DNA of 64,000 bases. It comes from Mesorhizobium loti R88b. Lineage in GTDB: Bacteria > Pseudomonadota > Alphaproteobacteria > Rhizobiales > Rhizobiaceae. Shown here one piece after another: positions 1 to 9,155 of the stretch; the stretch's first letter is position 1, and the number at the start of each line of letters is the position of its first letter. A program made the translations under genes and the position numbers. Below the pieces are notes generated by a model. It was given only the letters and a program-made list of their open reading frames with translations, had not been told where the DNA came from and did no database searches. Location of the stretch: positions 2,605,001 to 2,669,000 of the forward strand of contig NZ_CP033367.1 in assembly GCF_013170845.1 (NCBI RefSeq), in the 5' to 3' direction.

Positions 1-131
1 CCAAGATCCTGCTCGATCTGCTCGAAGGTGCCGCAGATACGTTCGCGCAAGGCTTCGAACCAGAGGCGGGCCTTCATCTTCTTCTGTTCGATGTCGGCGG
101 GCAGGCCAGCTTGTATTTCAGGTCGTTCCAA
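1..131 (-). CDS. hemF: Coproporphyrinogen III oxidase, aerobic (N-terminal part only)
   Basis: The gene runs off the left edge, so only about 43 N-terminal codons are present. HemF uses oxygen to decarboxylate coproporphyrinogen III to protoporphyrinogen IX in cytosolic heme synthesis. Read on the minus strand, the fragment gives the typical rhizobial start MERPEIQAGLPADIEQ, then KKMKARLWFEALRERICGTF. The start is a TTG at 131-129 with GGAG 8 bases upstream (143-140); no ATG is available in frame. The assignment rests on memory of the family N-terminus, so it is good but not certain. Confidence 0.75.
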   Translation of the reverse strand, partial: MERPEIQAGLPADIEQKKMKARLWFEALRERICGTFEQIEQDL

Positions 132-235
132 AGCGCCGTCTCCGGTTGCGGGCGGTCGAGTCGACAAAAGACTCGTCTTTTCCGGGCGCGATCCCTAATC
201 TCTTGAGGAACAGGGTCAAGTCACTTTGGTTTTGC

Positions 236-279
236 GCATGATCCTTTCCGAAACTCAGGTTCCGGTTTCGGGGGCATGC
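236..279. repeat. Degenerate copy of a rhizobial palindromic repeat
   Basis: Outer arms GCGCATG and CATGCGC and inner arms CCGAAAC and GTTTCGG make an imperfect palindrome. The wording (catgatcctttccgaaa ... ggtttcggggg) matches the dispersed element seen in better form at 34289-34361. It sits just upstream of the small CDS at 301. Confidence 0.5.
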
Positions 280-300
280 GCCAGGTGCAAGGAGTGGTTC

Positions 301-558
301 GTGCGCACCCCGGCAAGACCGCCGCTGGATGGCCTGAAGAAAAGGCTCGACCAAAGCCGCGCCGAGCGTGCGCGCATGCCGCGCGACGGCTTTTTGCGCG
401 AGACCTTCGTCCTGCCGCGCTCCGATGCGCGGCTCAAGGCCAAGGAATGGTTCGAGCGCTTTCCCAAGCAGGCCTACTGGACCGAGATCGAAAGCTGGTT
501 CGAGCGGCCGGGCGACCTGATCGAGTTCACCATCAGGCGATTGCCCGTGGCGGATTAG
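301..558 (+). CDS. Small conserved hypothetical protein (85 aa)
   Basis: This is a short soluble, basic protein with no recognised domain. Its C-terminal half ([20 protein letters not shown], then [16 protein letters not shown]) reads like real coding sequence and not a shadow. The frame is open from an ATG at 226, but that part overlaps a palindromic repeat. I prefer the GTG at 301, which has AAGGAG at 289-294, six bases upstream. The stop overlaps the convergent soxR stop by two bases. Function unknown. Confidence 0.55.
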   Translation: MRTPARPPLDGLKKRLDQSRAERARMPRDGFLRETFVLPRSDARLKAKEWFERFPKQAYWTEIESWFERPGDLIEFTIRRLPVAD

Positions 559-1001
559 GGTGCCGCCAAAAGGCGCCTCGCCCCTGTGCCTTCCCTTGCC
601 AGCCGGTCGCCCTTGTTCCGGAGTGGGCATTTGTCGATCGACATGCAGCCGCAGCCGATGCAGTCGGTCAGCCCGTCGCGCAGCTTCTTCAGCTGGGCGA
701 TCTTGTGGTCGAGCCCGTCGCGCCAGGCGGTCGACAGCAGGTTCCAGTCGTCGCGCGTCGGTGTGCGGCCCTCCGGTAGTGAAGCCAAGGCCTCGCCGAT
801 CTCGGCCAGAGAGATGCCGACCTCCTGGGCGACCTTGATGATCGCCACGCGCCGCAGCACGTCGCGGCCGTAGCGGCGCTGGTTACCTGAGGTGCGGTGG
901 CTGCGGATCAGTCCGCGCGCTTCATAGAAATGCAGCGCCGACACCGCGACGCCGCTGCGCACGGCCACCTGGCCGACCGTCAATTCCGTTACTGGAGCCA
1001 T
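555..1001 (-). CDS. soxR: Redox-sensitive transcriptional activator SoxR
   Basis: 148-aa MerR-family regulator. An N-terminal MerR helix-turn-helix ([20 protein letters not shown], about residues 8-27) is followed by a dimerisation helix and the [2Fe-2S] cysteine cluster [12 protein letters not shown] near residue 115, which is diagnostic for SoxR. Family members are activated when redox-cycling compounds oxidise the cluster. ATG at 1001 is the only start that gives the usual N-terminus. A perfect 16-bp dyad of SoxR-box type lies 20 bases upstream, so autoregulation or control of a divergent transcript is likely. No oxidative-stress gene is adjacent. Confidence 0.93.
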   Translation of the reverse strand: MAPVTELTVGQVAVRSGVAVSALHFYEARGLIRSHRTSGNQRRYGRDVLRRVAIIKVAQEVGISLAEIGEALASLPEGRTPTRDDWNLLSTAWRDGLDHKIAQLKKLRDGLTDCIGCGCMSIDKCPLRNKGDRLAREGTGARRLLAAP

Positions 1002-1015
1002 TTCCGATTTTCCGC

Positions 1016-1046
1016 TTGACCTCAACTTAAGTTGAGCTTGTAGCGA
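1016..1046 (+). promoter_or_regulatory. SoxR operator within a 19-bp-spaced promoter
   Basis: A perfect palindrome CTCAACTTAAGTTGAG at 1021-1036 resembles the enterobacterial sox box. On the plus strand it lies between TTGACC (1016-1021, -35) and a weak TAGCGA (1041-1046, -10). That gives the over-long 19-bp spacer used by MerR-family activators. On the minus strand, toward soxR, the -35 and -10 matches are poor. Confidence 0.7.
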
Positions 1047-1129
1047 GGAAATGTTGATCGGGCAAATGACAGGAGAGGGCGATGTGCGCCTGGGTAAAGA
1101 TGACAGCAGACGGCCTTGCCGGTGAACCC

Positions 1130-1588
1130 CTATCCGAGCTGCCGGATGGCTTCGCCCGCCACCATGGCGACGGACAGCGCGACGTTGATGCTGCGCGCGC
1201 TGCCTTGCATAGGGATGGTCAGCCGCGCATCCGCCGCCTGATGGACCGGATCCGGCACGCCTGCGGATTCGCGACCGAACAGGAGGATGTCGCCGTCCCT
1301 GAAACTGAAACTGGTGTAGGGGGTCGTCGCTTTGGTCGACAGAAGCACCAGCCGATCCGCGCGCGCCTTGCGCCAGTCCTCGAAGGCGTTCCAGTCGACG
1401 TGCCGGGTCAAGGCAGCCATTTCGAGGTAGTCCATGCCGGCGCGCTTGAGCGCTTTGTCGGAGAGCGGAAAGCCGGCCGGCTCGATGATGTCGACGCCAA
1501 GGCCGAGGCACGCGGCCAGGCGCAGGATTGTCCCGGTATTGCCGGCAATGTCCGGCTGGTAGAGCGCGATGCGGAGACGACCGTTCAT
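1130..1588 (-). CDS. trmL: tRNA (cytidine/uridine-34 2'-O)-methyltransferase TrmL
   Basis: 152-aa SPOUT-class methyltransferase that 2'-O-methylates the wobble base of tRNA-Leu isoacceptors with SAM. Visible family marks are the N-terminal [20 protein letters not shown], the middle [12 protein letters not shown] and the C-terminal knot region [18 protein letters not shown], all in the usual order and at usual length. It is transcribed toward soxR, with about 130 bases between them. Confidence 0.93.
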   Translation of the reverse strand: MNGRLRIALYQPDIAGNTGTILRLAACLGLGVDIIEPAGFPLSDKALKRAGMDYLEMAALTRHVDWNAFEDWRKARADRLVLLSTKATTPYTSFSFRDGDILLFGRESAGVPDPVHQAADARLTIPMQGSARSINVALSVAMVAGEAIRQLG

Positions 1589-1728
1589 TTCCGCGTCCTT
1601 CTAATAAGTGGCAGATCGGCAACAGCGGGCTCGCGGTTTTGGAAATTGCGGGACCTGCGGGTGGCCATTTTTTTCGAAGTCGGGTATACGGCCAGCATTG
1701 TCAACCCGAACCGATGGAGGGGAAACTC

Positions 1729-1806
1729 ATGATGACCATGCACATCCAGCGCCCCTCTCGTGGGCTTACCTGCCTGCCGGCGGTTTCGGTACGACAATTC
1801 TCCTGA
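1729..1806 (+). CDS. Putative 25-aa leader peptide upstream of the ABC exporter pair
   Basis: A short frame starts ATG ATG at 1729-1734 and ends TGA at 1804-1806. GGAGGGG at 1716-1722 is a strong Shine-Dalgarno six bases upstream of the first ATG. The peptide is basic and contains RGLTCLPAVSVRQ. A C-run/T6 hairpin (CCGAA at 1837-1841, T6 at 1845-1850, TTCGG at 1849-1853) lies between it and the next start at 1870. The layout suggests a translated regulatory leader. That is inference; the peptide could also be a chance frame. Confidence 0.4.
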   Translation: MMTMHIQRPSRGLTCLPAVSVRQFS

Positions 1807-1869
1807 CTCTCTAAGACTTGATCGCACCGATTCCCGCCGAAGCGTTTTTTCGGTCGAAGGAATGCTGCG

Positions 1870-2442
1870 ATGTTTTTCAAAAAGTCAAAAGGGCTGAACG
1901 CCCGAACTGAACACGTCCAGACCGATGCCTGTCGTGTCCAGACCGACTCGTTCAGTCGTGTCCAGACCGACGCAATCCATGCCTCCGGCCGAATGCCGGC
2001 GGACGATATGGATTCGCCTTTTCATCTCTATTTTCACACGGAGGACGGACCGATGTTCGATCCCTACAGAATACCTGGCTCGAGGAGCCTGCATATCCAC
2101 CGACTGCCGACCTGGGCGCTGTTGATCGGCGACACTTATTCGACGGCGGTTCACGCCGAAGTTCGTCGTCGGCCGCATCGCGGCATGCTGCCGGACGTCG
2201 ATTTCTCGCGCGCGGTTCCCGATCCGAGCCGGCCGTCGCTGGTGCGCCGGATCATCCGGCTGATCCGGCCGGGTGCGAAAATCCAGCTTGTCGACACCGC
2301 ACCGTCAGGATCGACAAACGACCCTGTCGGCGAAAAGCCCGCGAGCCCCTATATTGCGCGAAGCAGGGCCGACGGTCCGGATGATTCCGGACCGTCGGCC
2401 CTCGGCGCCGCCGGGGACTTCGTACGTCGCCAAGCCGCGTAA
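1870..2442 (+). CDS. Hypothetical protein with N-terminal VQTD repeats
   Basis: 190-aa open frame starting ATG with GAAGGA 8 bases upstream. The N-terminus carries three imperfect VQTD(A/S) repeats, encoded by three direct copies of GTGTCCAGACCGA-like sequence at about 1912-1975. The middle (HLYFHTEDGPMFDPYRIPGS) and RRIIRLIRPGAKIQLVDTAP look coding. The last third runs through a perfect 16-bp inverted repeat (2366-2401), so the true 3' end may be earlier. I recognise no family. It ends 29 bases before the ABC exporter start. Confidence 0.45.
   Translation: MFFKKSKGLNARTEHVQTDACRVQTDSFSRVQTDAIHASGRMPADDMDSPFHLYFHTEDGPMFDPYRIPGSRSLHIHRLPTWALLIGDTYSTAVHAEVRRRPHRGMLPDVDFSRAVPDPSRPSLVRRIIRLIRPGAKIQLVDTAPSGSTNDPVGEKPASPYIARSRADGPDDSGPSALGAAGDFVRRQAA
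2366..2401. repeat. Perfect 16-bp inverted repeat, 4-base loop
   Basis: Arms 2366-2381 (GGGCCGACGGTCCGGA) and 2386-2401 are exact reverse complements around TGAT. There is no T-run after it on either strand. It is either a terminator-like hairpin or a repeat element, and it overlaps the 3' part of the 1870 ORF. Confidence 0.6.
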
Positions 2443-2471
2443 GCGGGAAACAGATTTTACAGGCATGACCT

Positions 2472-4358
2472 ATGTTGTTGTTTAGCTGGTTTGAAAGAAG
2501 GCTCGATCCGTTCCCGGCAGCGGAACCCGTCGAGCCGCCCAAGACGCTGGTGGCCTTCTGCCTGCATTATACGCGTGGCGCATGGCCCTATATCCTTGTC
2601 GACGCGGTGCTGGTGGCGGCCATCGCCATCGCGGAAGTGTGGATGTTCGGCTTCCTCGGCAGCATCGTCGACTGGCTGTCGGCAGCGAACCGCGAAACCT
2701 TCCTGCAGACGGAAAGCTGGAAGCTCGCCGGCATGGCCTTCATCGTGCTGTTCGCGCTGCCGGGCACGGTGTGGCTGCATTCGCTGCTCAACCAGCAGAC
2801 GCTGATGGGCAACTATCCCATGCGCATTCGCTGGCAGGTGCATCGCTACCTGCTCAAGCAATCGATGAGTTTTTACCAGGACGAGTTTGCCGGCCGCATC
2901 GCCACCAAGCTGATGCAGACGGCACTCGCCGTGCGCGAATGCGTCATCAAGGTGCTCGACGTCCTGAACTACGTCATCGTCTATTTTCTCGGCATGCTTT
3001 ACATCGTCGGCTCGGCCGACTGGCGGCTGGCCGCGCCGCTGGCCGTCTGGCTGGTCGGCTACATCCTGTTGCTGCGCTTTTTCATTCCGCGCCTGGGCAA
3101 GGTTGGCGAGGAACAGGCCAATGCGCGCTCGGTCATGACCGGCCGCGTCGTCGACAGCTATTCCAACATCCAGACGGTCAAGCTGTTTTCCCATTCGCGC
3201 CGCGAGGCCACTTTCGCCAGGGAAGGCATGACGGGCTTTCTCGACACGGTCTATCGGTCGATGCGGCTGGTGACGGTGCTTTTCGGCTCGCTCTACATTT
3301 TGAACTCATTGCTGCTGTTCTCGGTCACCGCCATTTCGCTGTGGCTGTGGATGGGCCAAGTGGTGACGATCGGCGCGGTCGCCGTGGTCATTGGCCTGGT
3401 GCTCAGAATGTGGGGCATGTCGCAATGGATCATGTGGGAAATGTCGGGCCTGTTCGAGAACATCGGCACCGTGCATGACGGCATCGCCTCGATCTCGCTG
3501 CCACGGCTTGTCGAGGACAGGCCGGATGCGAAGGAGATCAGCGTTTCCAGGGGCGAAATCCGCTTCGAGGATATCCGCTTTCACTATGGCAAGCAGAAGG
3601 GCGTCATCGAGGGCTTGTCGCTGACGGTGAGACCTGGCGAGAAGGTCGGCATTGTCGGCCGCTCGGGCGCCGGCAAGTCGACGCTGGTCAATCTACTCCT
3701 GCGCTTCTACGATCTGGAAAGCGGCCGGATCCTGATCGACGGCCAGGAGATCGCCGGCGTGAAGCAGGATTCGCTGCGCGCGCAGATCGGCATGGTCACG
3801 CAGGATACTTCGCTGCTGCATCGTTCGGTGCGCGAGAACATCCTCTATGGCCGGCCGGACGCGTCAGAAGAGATGCTTGTCGAGGCGGCGCGGCGCGCCG
3901 AGGCGTTGGGCTTCATCGGCGGGCTTTTGGATCACAATGGTCGCAACGGGTTCGATGCCTATGTCGGTGACCGCGGCGTCAAATTGTCCGGCGGCCAGCG
4001 GCAACGCATCGCCATTGCTCGCGTTATGTTGAAGGATGCGCCGATACTTATCCTTGACGAGGCGACGTCGGCGCTGGATTCCGAGGCGGAAGCGGCCATC
4101 CAGGAGAACCTCTACAAGCTCATGCAAGGCAAGACCGTCATCGCCATTGCCCACCGGCTGTCGACCATCGCGGCGATGGACAGGCTCGTGGTGATGGACC
4201 AGGGTCGGGTCATCGAGGAGGGTTCGCACGACGAACTGGTCGCCAAGGGCGGGCTCTACGCCCAGCTCTGGCAGCGTCAGTCGGGCGGGTTCCTGCTCGA
4301 GGACATCCCGACAGATGTTGCCAATGATGCAATTGCAAAGGGCCAAGCTGCCGAATGA
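2472..4358 (+). CDS. ABC exporter, fused membrane and ATPase domains (first of pair)
   Basis: 628-aa half transporter of the ABCB/MsbA type: six predicted membrane helices (about residues 40-330), then a nucleotide-binding domain. Walker A GRSGAGKST starts near residue 396, signature LSGGQRQR near 505 and Walker B ILILDEAT near 526, with the switch His in AHRLST. It would export a hydrophobic substrate across the inner membrane. ATG at 2472 gives the normal N-terminus. Its stop overlaps the next exporter start (ATGA, 4355-4358), so the two are translationally coupled and probably form a heterodimer. The substrate cannot be told from sequence. Confidence 0.9.
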   Translation: MLLFSWFERRLDPFPAAEPVEPPKTLVAFCLHYTRGAWPYILVDAVLVAAIAIAEVWMFGFLGSIVDWLSAANRETFLQTESWKLAGMAFIVLFALPGTVWLHSLLNQQTLMGNYPMRIRWQVHRYLLKQSMSFYQDEFAGRIATKLMQTALAVRECVIKVLDVLNYVIVYFLGMLYIVGSADWRLAAPLAVWLVGYILLLRFFIPRLGKVGEEQANARSVMTGRVVDSYSNIQTVKLFSHSRREATFAREGMTGFLDTVYRSMRLVTVLFGSLYILNSLLLFSVTAISLWLWMGQVVTIGAVAVVIGLVLRMWGMSQWIMWEMSGLFENIGTVHDGIASISLPRLVEDRPDAKEISVSRGEIRFEDIRFHYGKQKGVIEGLSLTVRPGEKVGIVGRSGAGKSTLVNLLLRFYDLESGRILIDGQEIAGVKQDSLRAQIGMVTQDTSLLHRSVRENILYGRPDASEEMLVEAARRAEALGFIGGLLDHNGRNGFDAYVGDRGVKLSGGQRQRIAIARVMLKDAPILILDEATSALDSEAEAAIQENLYKLMQGKTVIAIAHRLSTIAAMDRLVVMDQGRVIEEGSHDELVAKGGLYAQLWQRQSGGFLLEDIPTDVANDAIAKGQAAE

Positions 4359-6238
4359 TGACAGCCGTCTATCGCTGGTTCGAGAACTGGGTCTATCCGT
4401 TCAGGGAGCCGGCGAACCTTCGGCCACCGTCCAGCGTTGGCGGGTTTCTCTGGCACTATGTCGGCCAGGCGAAGTTCGCCTTCTTCGCCATGCTGGTCAT
4501 CGGCGGCATCGCGCCGCTGGTCGAAGCCGGCCTGTTCTATTTCGTCGGGCGGCTTGTCGATATCCTCGACCAGCTTCCCGGCGAACGCAGTTGGCATGCG
4601 CTGTGGACCGCCGCCGGTCCCGAGCTGGTGTTCATGATCGCGGTGGTGCTGGTCATCCGCACCATCGTTGTCGGCCTGTCGGCGCTGGTCGACGAGCAGA
4701 CGATCACGCCCGGCTTCTACAATCTGGTGCGCTGGCAGGCGCACCGGCATGTCTCGCGCCAGTCCTACGCCTTCTTCCAGAACGATTTCGCCGGCCGCAT
4801 CGCGACAAAAGTCTGGCAGGCGGGGCAGGCGACCGGCGATCTGATGGAAAGCTTCATCGAGGTCGTCTGGTTCATGCTCGTCTATACGGTGACGACGCTG
4901 GCGCTGGTCGCCGGGCTTGACCTGCGGCTGGCGGCGCTTGTGGTGATCTGGATCGTCGCCTTTGGCTTGCTGGCAAGGCTCTATCTGCCGGCGATCCGCA
5001 AGAATGCCGAGGCCACGGCCGAAGCAGGTTCAATGATCAATGGCCGCATCGTCGATTCCTATTCCAACGTGCAGACGCTGAAACTGTTTTCGGCCGATGG
5101 CGACGACCGCTACATCAGGAACGGCTTCGACATTTATCTCGATGCACTGCGCCCCTTCACCCGCCGGCTGACCGGCGTGCGCATGGCGCTGACCACGCTG
5201 TCGGGCATCATGATCACGGTGATCGGCTGTTTTGCCGTCTATCTCTGGGTCGAGGGTTCGATCACCGTCGGCGCGGTCGCCTTCACGCTTTCCCTCGTCT
5301 TGCGGCTCAACATGCTGCTCGGCCGGCTGATGATGCAGCTCAACGGCATCTTGCGAAATCTAGGCGTGCTGGAAAACTCCAAGGCACTGATCTCGCAGCC
5401 GCTCGGCCTCATCGATGCGCCCGACGCCAAGGAGCTCACCGTAGCGGGAGGCCGCATCGAGGTGAAGAATGTCGAGTTCCACTATGGCAAGGGCTTCGGC
5501 GTGCTGAACGGCATCGACCTCGTCGTCAAGCCGGGCGAGAAGGTTGGGCTGGTCGGCCCATCGGGTGCGGGCAAGACGACGCTCGCCAATCTGATCCTGC
5601 GGCTCTACGACCTCGAAAGCGGCAAGATCCTGATCGACGGGCAGGACATCGCCGGGGTCACCCAGAATTCGCTGCGCGCCAACATCGGCGTCGTCAGCCA
5701 GGACACAGCATTGTTCCACCGGTCGCTGCGCGACAACATCAAGCTCGGCATGCCCGACGCGACCGACGCCGAAGTGATCGTGGCGGCCAGGAAGGCCGAG
5801 GCGCACGAGTTCATCCTTACCTTGCGCGACAACAAGGACCGTGCCGGCTACGAGGCGTTTGTCGGCGAGCGCGGTGTGAAACTGTCCGGCGGCCAGCGCC
5901 AGCGCGTGGCGATCGCCCGTGTCTTCCTCAAGGATGCGCCGATCCTGATCCTCGACGAGGCGACCTCGGCGCTCGATTCCGACATCGAGGCGGCGATCCA
6001 GGAGAACCTTACCAGGCTGATGGAAAACAAGACCGTGATCGCCATCGCGCACCGCCTGTCGACGATCGCCGCCCTTGACCGGCTAGTGGTGCTGGATGGC
6101 GGCCGCATCGTCGAGCAGGGCACGCATGACGAACTGGTGGCGCTCGACGGGCTTTATGCGCGGCTTTGGAAGCGACAATCGGGCGGCTTTCTCTATCACG
6201 AGGAAAGCGTGCTGGAAGAAACACGGCCGGCTGAATAG
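4355..6238 (+). CDS. ABC exporter, fused membrane and ATPase domains (second of pair)
   Basis: 627-aa paralogue of the preceding protein with the same order: transmembrane region to about residue 320, then NBD with Walker A GPSGAGKTT near 401, LSGGQRQR near 510 and ILILDEAT. Both partners keep consensus ATPase motifs, so there is no sign of a degenerate site as in many heterodimers. Shared FAGRIATK and VDSYSNIQT/VQT segments show recent common origin by duplication. It starts inside the stop of the first gene. An export role is secure; substrate unknown. Confidence 0.9.
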   Translation: MMTAVYRWFENWVYPFREPANLRPPSSVGGFLWHYVGQAKFAFFAMLVIGGIAPLVEAGLFYFVGRLVDILDQLPGERSWHALWTAAGPELVFMIAVVLVIRTIVVGLSALVDEQTITPGFYNLVRWQAHRHVSRQSYAFFQNDFAGRIATKVWQAGQATGDLMESFIEVVWFMLVYTVTTLALVAGLDLRLAALVVIWIVAFGLLARLYLPAIRKNAEATAEAGSMINGRIVDSYSNVQTLKLFSADGDDRYIRNGFDIYLDALRPFTRRLTGVRMALTTLSGIMITVIGCFAVYLWVEGSITVGAVAFTLSLVLRLNMLLGRLMMQLNGILRNLGVLENSKALISQPLGLIDAPDAKELTVAGGRIEVKNVEFHYGKGFGVLNGIDLVVKPGEKVGLVGPSGAGKTTLANLILRLYDLESGKILIDGQDIAGVTQNSLRANIGVVSQDTALFHRSLRDNIKLGMPDATDAEVIVAARKAEAHEFILTLRDNKDRAGYEAFVGERGVKLSGGQRQRVAIARVFLKDAPILILDEATSALDSDIEAAIQENLTRLMENKTVIAIAHRLSTIAALDRLVVLDGGRIVEQGTHDELVALDGLYARLWKRQSGGFLYHEESVLEETRPAE

Positions 6239-6274
6239 ATTTGGTGATGCTGTCTTTGATCGGAGATTGAGGCA

Positions 6275-6586
6275 ATGTCCGTGCGCATGCCGTCGAATTT
6301 CGGGAGATCAAGCGCCCAGGAAACGGCGTTTGATGTGCTTGGCCATGAAATCCTCGCCGAAAAGGCGGCGGCGCTCGGCCGCGCCGGGCAAAAGGTCGAG
6401 GAAACGCTCGCCCGGCTGGGCGCCAATGCCGACGAGGAACTGCGCCCGAGGCTTCTCAAGGAGGCTGCAGCAGCCGTTCATGCCTATTTCATCCAGCGTG
6501 AACTGTGCGGCTTGCGCAGGCACGATGCCGTCATCCGCGAATATGCCATCCCGAAGGCCGTGCTGGTACGGTTGGGAGCGGCGTAA
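6275..6586 (+). CDS. DUF6665-like small protein
   Basis: 103-aa protein, mostly helical. It contains AFDVLGHEILAEKAAALGRA near residue 17 and ends with HDAVIREYAIPKAVLVRLGA. I recall this pattern as an uncharacterised rhizobial family (DUF6665). It follows the exporter pair by 36 bases on the same strand and may be co-transcribed. ATG at 6275 follows GGAGATTGAGGCA (GGAG 10 bases upstream). It ends four bases from the convergent cupin stop. Function unknown. Confidence 0.7.
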   Translation: MSVRMPSNFGRSSAQETAFDVLGHEILAEKAAALGRAGQKVEETLARLGANADEELRPRLLKEAAAAVHAYFIQRELCGLRRHDAVIREYAIPKAVLVRLGAA

Positions 6587-6589
6587 GGA

Positions 6590-6952
6590 TCATTCCAGCC
6601 ATTCGGTGACGAACGTGCCGTTCTCGTGAATGTCGGTGGTTTCCAGTGGACCCGGACCGAGATTGGTGAATTTGTGCGGCGTGTTGGGCGGAACGATCAG
6701 GATCTGGCCGGCGGAGGCCTCGATTTCCTGGTCGCCGACCGTGAACAGGCCGGTGCCCTGACGGATGATGAAAATCTCTGCGTAGGGATGGGAGTGCAGG
6801 CGCGGGCCGCCGCCGACATCAGGCAGGTGGTTGAAGATCAGGCAGGAGTTGGAGCCGTAGGCGCCGCATTGCAGCTCGCCCTTCCAACGGTCGGGGCGAA
6901 CAGCCCATTCCTCACGATCGATGACGTGCACCATGGGCTGAGGATAGGTCAC
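6590..6952 (-). CDS. Cupin-domain protein
   Basis: 120-aa single-domain cupin. The metal-binding motif 1 is readable as PRLHSHPYAEIFIIRQGTG, with two His and a Glu at the right spacing. Motif 2 is PNTPHKFTNLG. Small cupins of this type are usually metal-dependent isomerases, dioxygenases or sugar-binding sensors, and nothing here decides which. It converges with the small gene at 6275. Confidence 0.85.
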   Translation of the reverse strand: MTYPQPMVHVIDREEWAVRPDRWKGELQCGAYGSNSCLIFNHLPDVGGGPRLHSHPYAEIFIIRQGTGLFTVGDQEIEASAGQILIVPPNTPHKFTNLGPGPLETTDIHENGTFVTEWLE

Positions 6953-7248
6953 GTCGGCGTTCCCTGTCGAGGGGAGCTGGAGTGCCGGATTTTGCTGATA
7001 TTTCCCGGTTGTTTAGCCGCCTTTTGCGGCCATTCGCCGTCTCGCCGCGCGATAGGGGATTTTGTCCCCGCGACAATCTGCCCTTGTGCCTTGACCCGTC
7101 TGGACAAAAACGGGCTTCACGCATAAACCGAAGTCCAAATGCCGGAGGAATTCGCTAGCCTGTTCGCCATGCGCTGTCGGGTTGGCGTAATTGAGCGGGG
7201 AACAAGGCTCAGCCACCGGCGCGGAAGAGGCGAAAGGATCAGGCACCC

Positions 7249-7809
7249 GTGAGCGCAACCGACATCCAGGATCCCAATCGTCGAGACTTTCTCTACGTCG
7301 CCACCGGCATGGCCGCCGTGGTCGGCGCCGGTGCCTTCGCATGGCCGTTCATCGACCAGATGCGCCCTGATGCCTCGACGCTGGCGCTCGCCTCGGTCGA
7401 GGTCGACGTCGCCTCGCTGACGCCGGGAAGTTCGTTGATCGTCAAGTGGCGTGGCAAGCCGGTCGTGGTGCGCAACCGCACTGAAAAAGAAATGAAGGAC
7501 GGCGAGGCCGTCAACCTGGCCGATCTCAAGGATCCGATTGCCCGCAACGCCAACCTACCGTCCGATGCACCGGCGACCGACGCCAACCGCACCACGCCCG
7601 GCAAGGAAGCCTGGATGGTGATGGTTCAGGTCTGCACGCATCTGGGCTGTATTCCGCTCGGCCAGGAAGGCGATTTCGGCGGCTGGTTCTGCCCGTGCCA
7701 TGGTTCGCAATACGACACCGCCGGCCGCATCCGCAAAGGCCCGGCACCCGAGAACATGGCTGTTCCGGTATTCAAGTTCATTTCCGATACCAAAATCCTT
7801 ATCGGTTGA
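7249..7809 (+). CDS. petA: Ubiquinol-cytochrome c reductase Rieske iron-sulfur subunit
   Basis: 186-aa Rieske protein of the bc1 complex; it passes one electron from ubiquinol to cytochrome c1 at the periplasmic face. An N-terminal [20 protein letters not shown] segment (twin-arginine plus membrane anchor) precedes the cluster ligands C129-THLGC and C148-PCHGS. The start is GTG at 7249 with AAAGGA ten bases upstream. First gene of petABC, separated by 17 bases from petB. Confidence 0.97.
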   Translation: MSATDIQDPNRRDFLYVATGMAAVVGAGAFAWPFIDQMRPDASTLALASVEVDVASLTPGSSLIVKWRGKPVVVRNRTEKEMKDGEAVNLADLKDPIARNANLPSDAPATDANRTTPGKEAWMVMVQVCTHLGCIPLGQEGDFGGWFCPCHGSQYDTAGRIRKGPAPENMAVPVFKFISDTKILIG

Positions 7810-7826
7810 GGCAGGGGGACATTTCG

Positions 7827-9128
7827 ATGAGCGAGGGACACTCGACCTACACGCCCAAAACCGGTATCGAACGCTGGTTCGACGCCCGCATGCCGCTGCC
7901 GCGGCTGGTCTATGACAGCTTCGTCGCCTATCCGGTGCCGCGCAACCTCAACTACATGTGGACCTTCGGCGGTATCCTGTCGATCATGCTGGTGGCGCAG
8001 ATCCTGACCGGCATCGTGCTGGCCATGCACTATACGGCCGACACCAATCTCGCCTTCGGCTCGGTCGAGAAGATCATGCGCGACGTCAATTCCGGCTGGC
8101 TCTTGCGCTACATGCATGCCAACGGCGCGTCGTTCTTCTTCATCGCCGTCTATATGCACATCTTCCGGGGCCTCTATTACGGCTCCTACAAGGCGCCGCG
8201 CGAGCTGCTCTGGATCCTCGGCTGCATCATCTACCTCCTGATGATGGCGACCGGCTTCATGGGCTACGTGCTGCCATGGGGACAGATGAGCTTCTGGGGC
8301 GCCACCGTCATCACCGGCTTCTTCAGCGCCATACCGCTTGTCGGCAACTGGATCCAGCAGCTGCTGCTTGGCGGCTTCGCCGTCGACAATCCGACGCTGA
8401 ACCGCTTCTTTGCGCTGCATTATCTCCTGCCGTTCATGATTGCCGGCGTCGTCGTGCTGCACGTCTGGGCGCTGCATGTCGTGGGCCAGTCGAACCCGAC
8501 CGGCATCGAGGTCAAGTCGAAGACCGACACCGTCGCCTTCACGCCCTATGCGACCATCAAGGACGCGTTCGGCATGATCGTGTTCCTGTTCATCTTCGCC
8601 TATTTCATCTTCTTCCTGCCGAACTATCTCGGCCATCCCGACAACTACATCGTCGCCAACCCGCTGAAGACGCCGGCCCACATCGTGCCGGAATGGTACT
8701 TCCTGCCGTTCTACGCGATCCTGCGCGCCATCACCTTCAACATCGGGCCGATCAACTCCAAGCTCGGCGGCGTGCTGTGCATGTTTGGCGCCATCGTCAT
8801 GCTGTTCCTGGTGCCGTGGCTCGACACCTCCAAGGTTCGCTCGGCGGTCTACCGGCCCTGGTACAAGCTGTTCTTCTGGCTGTTCGTGGCCGACGCCATC
8901 CTGCTTGGCTGGCTGGGCTCGCAGCCGGCGGAAGGCAGCTATGTGTTCATGGCGCAGATGGCGACACTGTTCTACTTCGCCTTCTTCCTGATCGCGCTGC
9001 CGGTGCTTGGCCTGATCGAGACGCCGCGCAGGCTGCCGAACTCGATCACCGAGGCGGTGCTCGAAAAGAACAAGGGCGGCAGCGGGCATCCGGTGGGCGC
9101 CACGGCCGCGCCAGAGACCAAGGGCTGA
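7827..9128 (+). CDS. petB: Cytochrome b of the bc1 complex
   Basis: 433-aa integral membrane protein with eight predicted helices. It binds hemes bL and bH and forms the quinol oxidation and quinone reduction sites. Family marks seen are PRNLNYMW near the start, the Qo loop [19 protein letters not shown] and the [13 protein letters not shown] (PEWY) motif. The frame is open further upstream, but ATG 7827 has AGGGGG 9 bases upstream and gives the standard MSEGHSTY N-terminus. Separate from cytochrome c1, as usual in alphaproteobacteria. Confidence 0.97.
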   Translation: MSEGHSTYTPKTGIERWFDARMPLPRLVYDSFVAYPVPRNLNYMWTFGGILSIMLVAQILTGIVLAMHYTADTNLAFGSVEKIMRDVNSGWLLRYMHANGASFFFIAVYMHIFRGLYYGSYKAPRELLWILGCIIYLLMMATGFMGYVLPWGQMSFWGATVITGFFSAIPLVGNWIQQLLLGGFAVDNPTLNRFFALHYLLPFMIAGVVVLHVWALHVVGQSNPTGIEVKSKTDTVAFTPYATIKDAFGMIVFLFIFAYFIFFLPNYLGHPDNYIVANPLKTPAHIVPEWYFLPFYAILRAITFNIGPINSKLGGVLCMFGAIVMLFLVPWLDTSKVRSAVYRPWYKLFFWLFVADAILLGWLGSQPAEGSYVFMAQMATLFYFAFFLIALPVLGLIETPRRLPNSITEAVLEKNKGGSGHPVGATAAPETKG

Positions 9129-9155
9129 GCGGTAGAGAATCTAAGGGGATTTGGC

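Noticed and set aside
1082..1732. 216-codon plus-strand frame across trmL
   Set aside because: Shadow of trmL; the only use would be a SoxR-dependent transcript, and it has no convincing coding features.
7626..9089. 487-codon minus-strand frame over petB
   Set aside because: Antisense to a well-supported cytochrome b; His/Asp/Arg-rich without domain.
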